Assembly: GCA_020635565.1 (NCBI GenBank)
Contig: JACJZN010000006.1
Location: 1-64,000 of the forward strand
Origin: Flavobacteriales bacterium
GTDB taxonomy: Bacteria; Bacteroidota; Bacteroidia; Flavobacteriales_D; Parvicellaceae
Length of the DNA stretch: 64,000 bases
Direction: 5' to 3'
In this document: one piece after another, positions 18,282 through 27,614 of the stretch
Layout: every line of letters starts with the position of its first letter
Position numbering within the stretch: the stretch's first letter is position 1
Notes under the pieces: generated by a model
What the model saw: only the letters and a program-made list of their open reading frames with translations
Told to the model about the DNA's origin: nothing
Database searches by the model: none
Position numbers and translations under genes: made by a program

Positions 18282-19307
18282 TTAAGCTTTATAATTCTTT
18301 ACAGCATCTACGAATGCTTTTGCATGATCAACTGGAACATTAGGCAGAATTCCATGTCCTAGATTAGCTATGTATCTGTCTTTCCCAAAATTATCGATCA
18401 TCTCCTTTGCCATTTTTTGAATAGTTGGGATAGGAGATAAAAGTCTTGCAGGATCAAAATTCCCTTGAAGGGTGATGCTATTGTTTGTCAATTCTCTAGC
18501 AATTTTTGGTGAAAGTGTCCAGTCTACCCCTAATGCACTCACACCTGTTTTAGAGTAATCTTCTAAAGCAAACCAACATCCTTTTCCAAATACGATCACA
18601 GGAACCAGATCCTTTAATTTAGCCGTGATCTGATTGATATAAGGCATTGAGAACTCTTTATAATCATTCGGAGAAAGTAATCCTCCCCAACTATCAAAGA
18701 TCTGCACTGCGTCCACTCCTGCCTTCACCTTCTCCAACAAATAATCTATTGTAATATCTGTGATCTTTTGTAATAATCTCTTAGCAGCCTCAGGGTGTTC
18801 AAAACAGAAACCTTTTGCTTTATCGAATGTCTTAGATCCCTTACCTTCCACCACATAACAAAGTATCGTCCATGGACTTCCTGCAAAACCAATTAAAGGA
18901 ACTTCATCATTCAACATTTGTTTCGTCACACGAATTGCATCATAAACGTAGAACAACTCAGTCTTTGCATCAATAGCAGGAATGGCGTCTACCATTGCTT
19001 CTGTAACAATTGGGTTAGGTACAAAAGGACCGAAATTAGGCTTCATCTCTACATCAATACCCATAGCCTGTGGAACAACAAGTATATCTGAGAACAAAAT
19101 CGCAGCATCAGTTCCTACTTGTTCAATCGGCATTACCGTAATTTCAGCAGCCAACTCAGGAGTTCGACATCTTGTGAAGAAGTCATACTGGTCCTTTAAT
19201 TTCATAAAGTCCGGCAAATAACGTCCTGCCTGTCTCATCATCCATACAGGTGGTCTCTCCACTGTTTCTCCTTTTAATGCTCTTAAAAACAAATCGTTCT
19301 TTACCAT
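18282..19307 (-). CDS. hemE: Uroporphyrinogen decarboxylase
   Basis: This 341-residue enzyme removes four carboxyl groups from uroporphyrinogen III to give coproporphyrinogen III. The family signature PPVWMMRQAGRYLPDF is at residue 19. GFAGSPWTILCYVVEGKGSK and IFDSWGGLLSP follow, and it ends with NLGHGILPNVPVDHA. It lies 5 bases downstream of hemD in the heme operon. Confidence 0.97.
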   Translation of the reverse strand: MVKNDLFLRALKGETVERPPVWMMRQAGRYLPDFMKLKDQYDFFTRCRTPELAAEITVMPIEQVGTDAAILFSDILVVPQAMGIDVEMKPNFGPFVPNPIVTEAMVDAIPAIDAKTELFYVYDAIRVTKQMLNDEVPLIGFAGSPWTILCYVVEGKGSKTFDKAKGFCFEHPEAAKRLLQKITDITIDYLLEKVKAGVDAVQIFDSWGGLLSPNDYKEFSMPYINQITAKLKDLVPVIVFGKGCWFALEDYSKTGVSALGVDWTLSPKIARELTNNSITLQGNFDPARLLSPIPTIQKMAKEMIDNFGKDRYIANLGHGILPNVPVDHAKAFVDAVKNYKA

Positions 19308-19312
19308 AACCT

Positions 19313-20017
19313 CTATTTCTTATTGACAGTTTCTGCGCACTTTACTGAATTAATTTCTGTTGCTTTTTCTCTAGCTATCTTAATGACATCTTCCATTATT
19401 GGATACTCAGGGTGAAATACATCCTTCTCCGGATATATTCCCTTTGCTGCCTGCGCTGTTGTTTCTCCTATACAGACATGAATAGCATGCTTACTTACTT
19501 TTTCCTGCATGCAAGCCACTCCTTTTGGACTAAACCATAGATAAACATCAAAATTCCCTGTGGGAATAGATTCACAAACATTGGTTTTGTAGGTATAGAT
19601 CTCTTCAAAAACAACATCGTTTTCTTTGAGTAGATCAGGTAATGTATCCAAACGATCCTCACCACATAGATAGCTAAATGAAGAATTTCCAAGGTTTTCA
19701 ACCAACAATGAAGCGAGATCTTTTGAGTAGTTTGCAAACCCATATACTTCAAGTCCTAAATCTTTGAGATGTTGCTCTGATTTCTTTCCTACACAGAAGT
19801 AATGGTGATCAGATGCTCTCTCTCCTAAAACCTCCAATCCTCGAAGAGTTGCTTTATAGCTTGTAAAAATGATATTCTTGTAAAAATTCTCCTTCTCAGG
19901 GATCAAAGGAACCACTTCCAAAACATCAAAACCTATAACTTCAGCTATAGAGCTCAAGTCATCTATACTAACCTGCTCTAGTTTCTTTGTGGACAATATT
20001 CTCATCGACTTCCTCAT
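19313..20017 (-). CDS. hemD: Uroporphyrinogen-III synthase
   Basis: This 234-residue protein cyclises hydroxymethylbilane to uroporphyrinogen III. The family is poorly conserved. The call rests on the two-domain alpha/beta layout, the FTSYKATLRGLEVLG and CVGKKSEQHLKDLGLEVYG segments, ICGE-like SYLCGEDRLDTL and the closing CIGETTAQAA. Its position between hemC and hemE strongly supports it. The start overlaps the hemC stop by 4 bases. Confidence 0.92.
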   Translation of the reverse strand: MRKSMRILSTKKLEQVSIDDLSSIAEVIGFDVLEVVPLIPEKENFYKNIIFTSYKATLRGLEVLGERASDHHYFCVGKKSEQHLKDLGLEVYGFANYSKDLASLLVENLGNSSFSYLCGEDRLDTLPDLLKENDVVFEEIYTYKTNVCESIPTGNFDVYLWFSPKGVACMQEKVSKHAIHVCIGETTAQAAKGIYPEKDVFHPEYPIMEDVIKIAREKATEINSVKCAETVNKK

Positions 20018-20904
20018 TCTCTCTCTTTGAACTGCTTAACTATTTCCTTTGCTCCTCTACTTAATAACTCTTCAAACACTTGCTCTGCTACTATCTCCTT
20101 TTCGCGCATTACGTATGTTTCATTCAACTCTACCACTTCTCTTCCATCCAACGAGTAAACTCCTGCTTTTACGACTACGTTATCCTGATTATCAATGGTA
20201 GCATAGACAGCAATTGGTGCTGTACATCCACCTTCTAATAATTGAAGGACTCTTCTTTCTACTGAAACACAATATGCAGTGTTTTCATGATTTAAAGAAT
20301 CTAGTTGTCTCTTCAATTCTACATCTTCGGCTCTTCCGGTTATCATTAAAGCCCCTTGCGCAGGAGCAGGAATCATCCAGTCTAATACCTTATGATTTTC
20401 AGGCAACAATCCAATTCGTTCTAATCCTGCTTTTGCAAATATTGCCCCCTCCCAATTACTCTCTTTAACTTTAGCCATTCGGGTATTAACATTCCCTCGA
20501 AGATCTTCAATCTTATAGTCAGAATATTTAGCTAACCACTGCGATCTCCTTCTTAAACTACTAGTTGCAATAATCTTTGTATCATTCTGGTTATCAATAA
20601 ATACATCTTCCACAATACCCCTTTCAGGAATAGCAAACTCAACCAGACCTTCCGGTAATTTTACAGGTACATCTTTCATGGAATGCACTGCTATATCAAT
20701 ATCATTATTGAGCAATGCAATATCTAAGGATTTTGTAAAAACACCAACTACCCCCAAATCGTAAAGCGGCTGTTTAAGATTCGTATCCCCATAGGATTCG
20801 ATCAACACTAGCTCAGCTTCCAATCCAATGGATTGTAGTTCTCTCTTAACAAACTTGGCCTGCCACTGTGCTAATTCACTTTTGCGCGTCCCTATTCTTA
20901 TCAT
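20014..20904 (-). CDS. hemC: Hydroxymethylbilane synthase (porphobilinogen deaminase)
   Basis: This 296-residue enzyme polymerises four porphobilinogens. It opens IRIGTRKSELAQWQAKFV, contains AVHSMKDVPVKLPEGL and SSLRRRSQW, and carries the dipyrromethane-attachment cysteine in LEGGCTAPIAVYA. The stop/start overlap with hemD and the 2-base gap after hemA show tight operon packing. Confidence 0.97.
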   Translation of the reverse strand: MIRIGTRKSELAQWQAKFVKRELQSIGLEAELVLIESYGDTNLKQPLYDLGVVGVFTKSLDIALLNNDIDIAVHSMKDVPVKLPEGLVEFAIPERGIVEDVFIDNQNDTKIIATSSLRRRSQWLAKYSDYKIEDLRGNVNTRMAKVKESNWEGAIFAKAGLERIGLLPENHKVLDWMIPAPAQGALMITGRAEDVELKRQLDSLNHENTAYCVSVERRVLQLLEGGCTAPIAVYATIDNQDNVVVKAGVYSLDGREVVELNETYVMREKEIVAEQVFEELLSRGAKEIVKQFKERE

Positions 20905-20906
20905 GA

Positions 20907-22148
20907 TTATTGAATGTCAAGATCGAATATTTCACTCATCACTCTAATACTATCACCAGCGCTCCCGTTAGCCGTTTTAAGATGTGTCACGAATTGCTTG
21001 GTCATTTTCTGAATAATTCGCTCAGAAACAATATCCATATGCTCCTCATTTAACCCCTCAAGCTTCTTACTCTGGAAACTGATTTCCTCTTGTTTGATCT
21101 TCAACAACCTATCTTTGAATGCTTTAACTGCATCGGTATGGGTTCTATGGTAAAGCCATTCCTTAAAAGCCTCGAAACTTTCATCAATGATCGCTTCAAC
21201 TTTTGGAATTTCTAATTGTCTTTTTTCAATGGTTTCATCAACCACTTTCGTCAATTCATCCAATGTAACCACATTGGCTCTGTTCTCATCTGTTATCTCA
21301 ACATTCGTTGGAACAGACAGATCCACAATAGCTAAATTACCAGCGGCTTCAATAAGATCAGCAGTCACTGTTACTTTTGGTGCATTAGTAGCAACAATCA
21401 AAACATCGCTTGATCCGACCTCGTTTTCCAATTCCGAAAATGGAGCAACATTCACATTAAATTTCTCCCCTAAATAATCGGCTTTCTCTTGTGTCCTGTT
21501 AACTAATGTAATGCTATGATTTGGAAAATGCTTCACCAAATTAGCACAAGTAACCTTTCCAATTTCTCCAGTTCCAAAAAGCGTGATCTTTACATTCTCT
21601 CTATCATTCAAGAAATCCTTGATCCACTGCACAGCTGCATAGGCTGTTGAAGCAGCATTTGTGCTAAAAGAAGTTTGATTCTTGACAGTTTTACTTGTCT
21701 GTATAGCAGTGTTCACCAATCTTTCAAGATTTGCATTAGTAAAGCCATATTCTTTAGCTAGAGCGAAAGCAGCCTTTAATTGACCTATGATTTCAAAATC
21801 CCCAAGAATTTGACTATCCAGACCTGTACCCAATCTGAGAACATGCTGAATAGCATCATCTCCTACATGAGAGAAAGAATACTTTTTAAACTCATGTTTA
21901 GTACCTTCAGTATTCGAACACAATAAATCTATTAAAACTTCTTCAGAAGACACAATACCGATCAGTTCTGTACGATTACAAGTGCTAATTACCAACAGAG
22001 GAATCTCCTTTAGCCTAGCCTCCTGCAATACTTCAATCTGAGCTTCCCTGCTTAGGCTAAACTTTCCACGTATCATGGCATCAGCTTTTTTGTAACTGAT
22101 TCCAACGCTATAAAAATTGTCTTTCTTCAATTGTTTCTTCACCAACAC
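20907..22148 (-). CDS. hemA: Glutamyl-tRNA reductase
   Basis: This 413-residue NADPH enzyme reduces glutamyl-tRNA to glutamate-1-semialdehyde and commits glutamate to heme. VGISYKKADAMIRGKF opens the catalytic domain, STCNRTE holds the catalytic cysteine, LGTGLDSQILGDFEIIGQLK is the family signature and LFGTGEIGKVTCANL is the nucleotide fold. It is the first gene of a six-gene heme operon. A TACATTTG box lies just upstream, within an inverted repeat. Confidence 0.96.
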   Translation of the reverse strand: MLVKKQLKKDNFYSVGISYKKADAMIRGKFSLSREAQIEVLQEARLKEIPLLVISTCNRTELIGIVSSEEVLIDLLCSNTEGTKHEFKKYSFSHVGDDAIQHVLRLGTGLDSQILGDFEIIGQLKAAFALAKEYGFTNANLERLVNTAIQTSKTVKNQTSFSTNAASTAYAAVQWIKDFLNDRENVKITLFGTGEIGKVTCANLVKHFPNHSITLVNRTQEKADYLGEKFNVNVAPFSELENEVGSSDVLIVATNAPKVTVTADLIEAAGNLAIVDLSVPTNVEITDENRANVVTLDELTKVVDETIEKRQLEIPKVEAIIDESFEAFKEWLYHRTHTDAVKAFKDRLLKIKQEEISFQSKKLEGLNEEHMDIVSERIIQKMTKQFVTHLKTANGSAGDSIRVMSEIFDLDIQ

Positions 22149-22158
22149 TTAATTGACA

Positions 22159-22170
22159 TTACAAATGTAA
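22159..22170. promoter_or_regulatory. Inverted repeat overlapping the hemA -7 box
   Basis: TTACAAATGTAA has perfect 5-base arms around a 2-base centre. It contains TACATTTG on the minus strand (22162-22169), a full match to TAnnTTTG for hemA, with a very short leader to the start at 22148. No -33 TTG is visible. The symmetry could be an operator or a by-product of the promoter box. Confidence 0.4.
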
Positions 22171-22192
22171 CGACAGAGGTGAAGATTATTAC

Positions 22193-22231
22193 ATGATATA
22201 TGTCATTCTATTGTAAGATTAAAGTCATGAC
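22193..22231. promoter_or_regulatory. Two palindromes in the divergent hemA/hemH region
   Basis: ATGATATATGTCAT (22193-22206) is a 14-base palindrome with one wobble pair, and GTCATGAC (22224-22231) is a perfect 8-base palindrome. They lie between the divergent heme units, a natural place for a regulator of both. Their identity is unknown. Confidence 0.35.
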
Positions 22232-22232
22232 A

Positions 22233-22262
22233 TTTGCAGTGAACTAAAATTAATGATTTTTG
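22233..22262 (+). promoter_or_regulatory. Putative hemH promoter (TTTG-18-GATTTTTG)
   Basis: TTTG at 22233-22236 and GATTTTTG at 22255-22262 are 18 bases apart, with one mismatch to TAnnTTTG. A start near 22270 would give a leader of about 20 bases to the hemH ATG at 22289. Confidence 0.42.
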
Positions 22263-22288
22263 TTCTTGTAAGCATCAAGACAACAAAT

Positions 22289-23302
22289 ATGAAGGGATTA
22301 TTACTAGTGAACTTGGGCTCTCCAGATAGCACAGATCCAAAGGATGTTAAACGTTATTTAGGAGAGTTTCTAATGGATGAACGTGTCATAGACCTAGACT
22401 ACTGGAAACGATGGTTACTGGTTAAGGGAATCATCCTGAACACCAGACCCAAAAAGTCCGCTGCGGCTTATGAAAAAGTGTGGACAAAGGAAGGTTCACC
22501 GCTAATTGTGATCTCTAAGAACCTAACTTCAAAGGTCAGAGAAAAATTAGGAACCGATGTCCCTGTTTCTCTTGGAATGAGGTATGGAAATCCAAGTATT
22601 TTAAATGCTTTAGAAGAATTAAAAGCCAAAGGCGTAACCGATCTATTTATCGTTCCATTGTATCCACAGTATGCTATGAGTACCACCGAAACGGTTGAAG
22701 AAAAAATAGAAACCGATCTAAAGTTGATGAACTGGAAAGTGAAGCACACTTCTCAACCACCGTTTTACAACGATCCTTTATACCTTGAATCACTTACTTC
22801 ATCAATTAAAGAGCAGATCGATCCAAAAGACTATGATAAGATCCTATTCTCCTATCATGGTATTCCAGAAAGACATATTTACAAAACCGACAAAACTGGA
22901 CTTTGTAAAATTGACGGCTCTTGCTGTAATACTCCCTCAGAAGCTCACAAAAGGTGCTATAGACATCAGTGCTTAAAAACTACTGAAGGTGTAGTGAACA
23001 CTTTAAATTGGGAAGAATCAAAAACAATGACAACCTTTCAATCTCGATTGGGAAGAGCAGAATGGTTGAAACCCTACACAGCGGCAACTTTAGAAGATCT
23101 TCCCAAAAAAGGGATAAAGAAGATTGCAGTGGTCACTCCTGCTTTTGTGGCTGACTGCCTTGAAACGATCGAAGAGATCGGAATGGAAGGAAAAGAAGAA
23201 TTTTTACATGCGGGAGGAGAGAAATATGATGTTGTACCATGTCTAAATGATAGAGAAGACTTTGCTGAGGCAATTGTAAACTGGTTTAATAACTATGAGT
23301 AA
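22289..23302 (+). CDS. hemH: Ferrochelatase
   Basis: This 337-residue protein from ATG 22289 (MKGLLLVNLGSPDS) inserts iron into the porphyrin ring. An in-frame start at 22253 overlaps the promoter box. The catalytic His is in LFSYHGIPERHI. The following segment carries five cysteines within about 25 residues (LCKIDGSCC, then RCYRHQC). From family knowledge, some bacterial ferrochelatases bind a [2Fe-2S] cluster through internal cysteines here. It overlaps the following oxidase gene by 8 bases. Confidence 0.96.
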   Translation: MKGLLLVNLGSPDSTDPKDVKRYLGEFLMDERVIDLDYWKRWLLVKGIILNTRPKKSAAAYEKVWTKEGSPLIVISKNLTSKVREKLGTDVPVSLGMRYGNPSILNALEELKAKGVTDLFIVPLYPQYAMSTTETVEEKIETDLKLMNWKVKHTSQPPFYNDPLYLESLTSSIKEQIDPKDYDKILFSYHGIPERHIYKTDKTGLCKIDGSCCNTPSEAHKRCYRHQCLKTTEGVVNTLNWEESKTMTTFQSRLGRAEWLKPYTAATLEDLPKKGIKKIAVVTPAFVADCLETIEEIGMEGKEEFLHAGGEKYDVVPCLNDREDFAEAIVNWFNNYE

Positions 23303-24575
23303 TGAATTTGATCATATTGTTGTAGGAGGAGGAATTAGTGGCTTAACTAAGGCTTATTCATTACAAAAACAAGGTTTAAAGGTTCTCTTACTAGAAAAAG
23401 CGAACAGAACAGGAGGCGTGATCCATTCAAAAATTACTGAATGCGGTGTAACTGAATTAGGTCCGAATTCCCTTGCTTTGACTCCAATTCTGGGGCAGCT
23501 AATAGAAGAATTAGGACTTAATGATCAGTTAATCAAAGCAAATGAGGTAGCTAACAAACGATACATTTACTTAAAGGGTAAACCCGTTCTGATCAATCCA
23601 AAAACGTTACTGTTCGGTAGCAAAGTGATAGGCTTAGGATCAAAAATAAAGCTACTTTCTGAACGATTTAAGTCTGCTCAAGACATTCCCAATGAAAGTC
23701 TTGCTGACGCTATCAAAAGACGATTTAACAACGAAATTCTATCGAACCTTGTAGAACCAGTAATTACAGGGATTTATGCCGGCTCTCCCGAAAAACTTGA
23801 GTACAAAAGCAGCATGAAGAGAATGTTTGTAATGGAACAAGAACACGGATCCTTTACTAAAGGCTTCCTTGCTTCCAGAAAGTCTGGCTCAAAACGAGAA
23901 ATTGTGTCGTTTAATAAAGGGCTTCAGCAATTGACTGATGCGCTTCGAGACAAGTTGGAGAACGTTCGATACGAAGCTGTGGAATCCATTTCTTTACCTA
24001 ATGACAGGGTGATGGTTAAAACCAATGAAAGAAATTACGAAGCTAACGGATTAACACTGGCAGTACCCGCTTATGCTGCTGCCGAATTACTACAACCAAT
24101 GGATGGAGATATCGCTCAACGGATCAATCAAGTTGAATACCCTTCTCTGCTTGGCTGGCAGGTTACGTTTAAAACAACTAGCATAACAAAACGAATTCCT
24201 TCATTTGGAATTCTATTCCCTTCAAAATCTAAGAAAGTCATCAAAGGAATCATTAACTACAGTGAGATCTTTGGGACTAATGATGATTGTAGACATTTTA
24301 CCGTGTTTGCTGCTGCCAATACTGAGAATATAGAAAAAGTAGAACAACAAGTCAAAGAGGAATTTAGCTCTGTTTATGAGGTAGTTGATGAACCTATCGA
24401 ATCCATCTTTTCATTTTACGAAAAAGCTATTCCACAATTTAATGTAGGACATAGCGAATTGATGAAAATCTTAGATGAATGGGAAAGACAACATCCACAA
24501 ATTGAGATCCTCGGGAATTGGCGTACTGGTGTAGCCATTGGAGATTGCATCAATCAAAAAAATGTTTGTTGCTAA
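23295..24575 (+). CDS. Protoporphyrinogen oxidase, HemY type
   Basis: This 426-residue FAD flavoprotein begins with the dinucleotide-binding HIVVGGGISGLTKAYSL and LLEKANRTGG. ELGPNSLALTP and VTGIYAGSPEKL-like stretches are typical of oxygen-dependent protoporphyrinogen oxidases. It makes protoporphyrin IX for HemH, with which it overlaps by 8 bases. The C-terminal GNWRTGVAIGDCI closes the FAD site. The related coproporphyrinogen oxidase activity (HemY/CgoX) cannot be ruled out by sequence. It converges on mutS2 with 2 bases between stops. Confidence 0.93.
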   Translation: MSNEFDHIVVGGGISGLTKAYSLQKQGLKVLLLEKANRTGGVIHSKITECGVTELGPNSLALTPILGQLIEELGLNDQLIKANEVANKRYIYLKGKPVLINPKTLLFGSKVIGLGSKIKLLSERFKSAQDIPNESLADAIKRRFNNEILSNLVEPVITGIYAGSPEKLEYKSSMKRMFVMEQEHGSFTKGFLASRKSGSKREIVSFNKGLQQLTDALRDKLENVRYEAVESISLPNDRVMVKTNERNYEANGLTLAVPAYAAAELLQPMDGDIAQRINQVEYPSLLGWQVTFKTTSITKRIPSFGILFPSKSKKVIKGIINYSEIFGTNDDCRHFTVFAAANTENIEKVEQQVKEEFSSVYEVVDEPIESIFSFYEKAIPQFNVGHSELMKILDEWERQHPQIEILGNWRTGVAIGDCINQKNVCC

Positions 24576-24577
24576 AC

Positions 24578-26746
24578 TTAAAGTCCTTTTTCCAGGTCTT
24601 TTAACTTCATTTTCACTAGGAAATTTCCGATCAACACCTCTACATCTTTTCCTTTGATGAACTGAACAACTCCTTTACTACCTGATATTTTGTGAATGAC
24701 GCGATCACCTACCTTCAAGACTACCTTGACCTCTTTTGATTCCTTTATTTGTTCAGGTTTTTCTCCTTTAGTCTGATCAGCAGTATCTGGTGCAGCTGAA
24801 ATCTTATTCTTTGATTTCGGTAATTCAGGTAATTTCAGATCCTTTTTAAATTCAACGGGCCTTTCTTTTGACAAAACTCTGGATTTCTCCATAGCTACCA
24901 ATTTTGTAACCTCGTCACTTAGTTTCTGAACTGTTTTATGATGTTTGTATTTTTTGATCAGATCATAAACTTTACTCCCAAGGTTGATATACTTGTTCTG
25001 TTGATCGAAGTATTCAGTTTGCTTTTCGGCTTGTTTTTTCAAGCGCAGTAACTTATTCTCATATTCTTCGATCAAATGATCTGACTTGGCTTTGCTTCTA
25101 ATATGACCTGCACTTACTTTCTCCAGTTTACTTTTTTCTTCTTGAAGCCCAACAGATAGTTCATCTAGTTTGATCTTACCTAAACTAACTTTCTCCTTTG
25201 CTTCTGAAATGATCTCGTCAGAAATGCCATTGTTTTTTGCTACTTCGAAGGTGAATGAACTTCCAGGCTGCCCAATACTCAATTGATATGTAGGTTGTAG
25301 CGCTTTAGTATCAAACAACATACATCCATTGACTGCTTCAGATAAATTAGCAGTAAGGATCTTGATGTTATTATAATGAGTAGTAATCACGGCATAAGTA
25401 CCTAATCCATACAATTTTTCATAAAACACTTCAGCAAGTGCGCCTCCCAATTCAGGATCCGAACCTGATCCAAATTCATCGAGCAACAATAGTGAATCTG
25501 AATTTGCACTTTGAAGAAATTGCTTCATTCTCCGTACACGATAACTATAGGTACTTAATTGATTTTCTATTGATTGATTATCTCCAATATCTGAACCTAT
25601 GTACTCAAACCACCTAAATTCACTGACATCATCAACTGGCACCAAAAACCCAAACTGAAACATTACCTGAAGTAATCCAGTCGTTTTAAGCGTAATGGAT
25701 TTTCCTCCTGCATTTGGTCCTGATATCACTAAAAATCTTGAATCGGCACTCATACTAATTTCCTGTCCAATGGTAGGTGTGTTCCGATGTTGATTTTTAA
25801 GGTACAACAAGGGATGAATAGCACTTTGCCAAAACCATTTACCTCGACCAAATCTAGGCAAAACACCTTTATATGAATTAGCAAAAACTATTTTAGCATT
25901 TAGTAGATCAAATCTGACTAACAGTCGCTGATATGCATTTAAGTAAAATTTTTTACTTCTAAGAAATTCTGTGAGTTCTTTCAGGATTTGATGTATTTCA
26001 TCTCGTTCAGCGTACCTCAACTTTTCTTGTTCCTGATTGAGTTCTTGATTCTCATAGGGTTCGATATAACTAAACGCTCCTCCTCCACTCGAGTCAATCA
26101 CCTTTCCTGGCACTTTCTTTTTATGTTGAGACAACACTGATAACAGTCGTTTTTCATCCAGAAATACTTCTTCGATATCTCCTAAAACTTCATCTTTCTT
26201 GTATTTTTTAAGTAAACGTTCGAAATTTCGATTGATCAGCTCTCTATTGGATTTCAGTTTCGAACGGATTCCTGCTAGTTTTTTAGATGCATTATCCTTG
26301 ATCTGATTCTTAGCATCTAGTTTTTCTGCTATTGGCGTAATAATTTCATTCACCCTCTCAATATGAGCACAAGCCTCATAGATAGCAGGAAATGCGATTT
26401 GATTACGTTCAGAAAAATCAACTAATTCTTTTGTTCCCAAACACAGTCGATAAACTTTAAGTAATTCATTCAGTATCAGCACACCGTTAGAAATATTCAA
26501 CAACTTGATCGCGCCTTTAATATCGTTGAAATAAGGATGTGGGAAATACAGTTCGTCATCGTAGATGTTTTTGATCTCTTTCAACAAAGTAAATTCTTCA
26601 TTCAGTTTTTCCTCTGTCTCAAAAGGAGACAGATTCGAACAGATCTGTTTTGCCTTATCCGACTTACAGTAGCTCGCCAGTAATTCACTCAATTCATCGA
26701 ATTGAAGTTCGTTTAAGGTTTGTTCATCTACTATTAGTTTATTCAT
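24578..26746 (-). CDS. mutS2: MutS2-family DNA-binding ATPase
   Basis: This 722-residue protein has the MutS core: coiled-coil clamp helices about residues 150-300, Walker A ISGPNAGGKSITLK near 340, Walker B LLLLDEFGSGSDPELGGALA near 415 and the ATPase helix VITTHYNN. A long charged coiled coil fills 510-640. The end is an SH3/KOW-like strand domain (VGDRVIHKISGSKGVVQFI). No Smr nuclease domain follows, unlike classical MutS2. MutS2 acts on recombination intermediates or stalled ribosomes. The start overlaps the mnmD stop by 4 bases. Confidence 0.88.
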   Translation of the reverse strand: MNKLIVDEQTLNELQFDELSELLASYCKSDKAKQICSNLSPFETEEKLNEEFTLLKEIKNIYDDELYFPHPYFNDIKGAIKLLNISNGVLILNELLKVYRLCLGTKELVDFSERNQIAFPAIYEACAHIERVNEIITPIAEKLDAKNQIKDNASKKLAGIRSKLKSNRELINRNFERLLKKYKKDEVLGDIEEVFLDEKRLLSVLSQHKKKVPGKVIDSSGGGAFSYIEPYENQELNQEQEKLRYAERDEIHQILKELTEFLRSKKFYLNAYQRLLVRFDLLNAKIVFANSYKGVLPRFGRGKWFWQSAIHPLLYLKNQHRNTPTIGQEISMSADSRFLVISGPNAGGKSITLKTTGLLQVMFQFGFLVPVDDVSEFRWFEYIGSDIGDNQSIENQLSTYSYRVRRMKQFLQSANSDSLLLLDEFGSGSDPELGGALAEVFYEKLYGLGTYAVITTHYNNIKILTANLSEAVNGCMLFDTKALQPTYQLSIGQPGSSFTFEVAKNNGISDEIISEAKEKVSLGKIKLDELSVGLQEEKSKLEKVSAGHIRSKAKSDHLIEEYENKLLRLKKQAEKQTEYFDQQNKYINLGSKVYDLIKKYKHHKTVQKLSDEVTKLVAMEKSRVLSKERPVEFKKDLKLPELPKSKNKISAAPDTADQTKGEKPEQIKESKEVKVVLKVGDRVIHKISGSKGVVQFIKGKDVEVLIGNFLVKMKLKDLEKGL

Positions 26747-27399
26747 TGCTTAATCCCTCTCAACATTTCTCTTTTTCCTGGAGGACCAGGTAATCGCTCC
26801 ATGGTGAATCCTACTTCTTGAAGATCTCTTCTCACTTGTCCTTTCGCACAGTAAGTCACAAACACACCTTGTGGCTTTGTTGCTCTGTAGATAATATCAA
26901 AGACTTTTTTCTCCCACATTTCGCATTGTGCTCTTGGACCAAAGGCATCAAAATAGATCAGATCGAATTCCTCGTTAAACCTAAGATCCAGTACATCACA
27001 AGCCTTTTTCTCGAGCGTAAAATTTTCATACAAGAGCTCCTGACCCTCCCATGATGACGAATACGCTTTACTGAGATAATTATCCTCATCCCACACGTTA
27101 TAGTTTAGTTCAGAAAGAACTTCTGTTGGAACTGGAAATTTTTCTACCCCTGTATAATGAATATTCAACCCATTTTGTTTTGCAACTTTATAGGTCAATA
27201 ATGAATTCAATCCCGTTCCCCATCCTATTTCAAGTATACGGATATCATTTTTATGTTCCGCCAGGTTAAGTAATCCATTTTGAATAAATACATGCATCGC
27301 TTCCTGAACAGCTCCATGTCTTGAATGATAGGTTTCATCCATATCAGGAAGATAAAGTGTGTGCGAACCGTCACTAGATTTTAGTATTTCAACTTTCAT
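26743..27399 (-). CDS. mnmD: tRNA 5-methylaminomethyl-2-thiouridine methyltransferase MnmD-like
   Basis: This 218-residue protein equals the methyltransferase domain of MnmC, without the FAD oxidase half, as is usual outside Proteobacteria. Signatures are HSRHGAVQEAMHVFI, LEIGWGTGLNSLLT (the SAM site has W where G is common), YFDAFGPRAQCEMWEKK and CAKGQVRRDLQEVGF. The enzyme completes the wobble uridine modification of certain tRNAs. It is the first gene of a pair with mutS2. Confidence 0.9.
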   Translation of the reverse strand: MKVEILKSSDGSHTLYLPDMDETYHSRHGAVQEAMHVFIQNGLLNLAEHKNDIRILEIGWGTGLNSLLTYKVAKQNGLNIHYTGVEKFPVPTEVLSELNYNVWDEDNYLSKAYSSSWEGQELLYENFTLEKKACDVLDLRFNEEFDLIYFDAFGPRAQCEMWEKKVFDIIYRATKPQGVFVTYCAKGQVRRDLQEVGFTMERLPGPPGKREMLRGIKQ

Positions 27400-27507
27400 C
27401 CTATTTTTTTAAATACTCATCATGAATTTTCTATCAATCCTACTTTTCTATCGACCAACAGGCAACATTCCTATTCTTCTCACGTCTTTTAAATAGATTG
27501 AGCATCG

Positions 27508-27515
27508 CAAAGATA
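27508..27515 (-). promoter_or_regulatory. -7 box TATCTTTG for mnmD/mutS2
   Basis: A perfect TAnnTTTG match lies on the minus strand and predicts a transcript start near 27501 with a leader of about 100 bases. No -33 TTG is found at the usual distance. Confidence 0.45.
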
Positions 27516-27614
27516 CAGAAACCAATAAGTTCTTCGAACATTGAGCCGAGTACTTTGATAACGTTTACAATCTACTAGATATACTTAATAGCACATTGCT
27601 ATTCTACCTCTGGG

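Noticed and set aside
27422..27496. 24-codon frame (MNFLSILLFYR...) in the mnmD/E1 gap
   Set aside because: Too short, with no promoter or conservation evidence; random frames of this size are expected.
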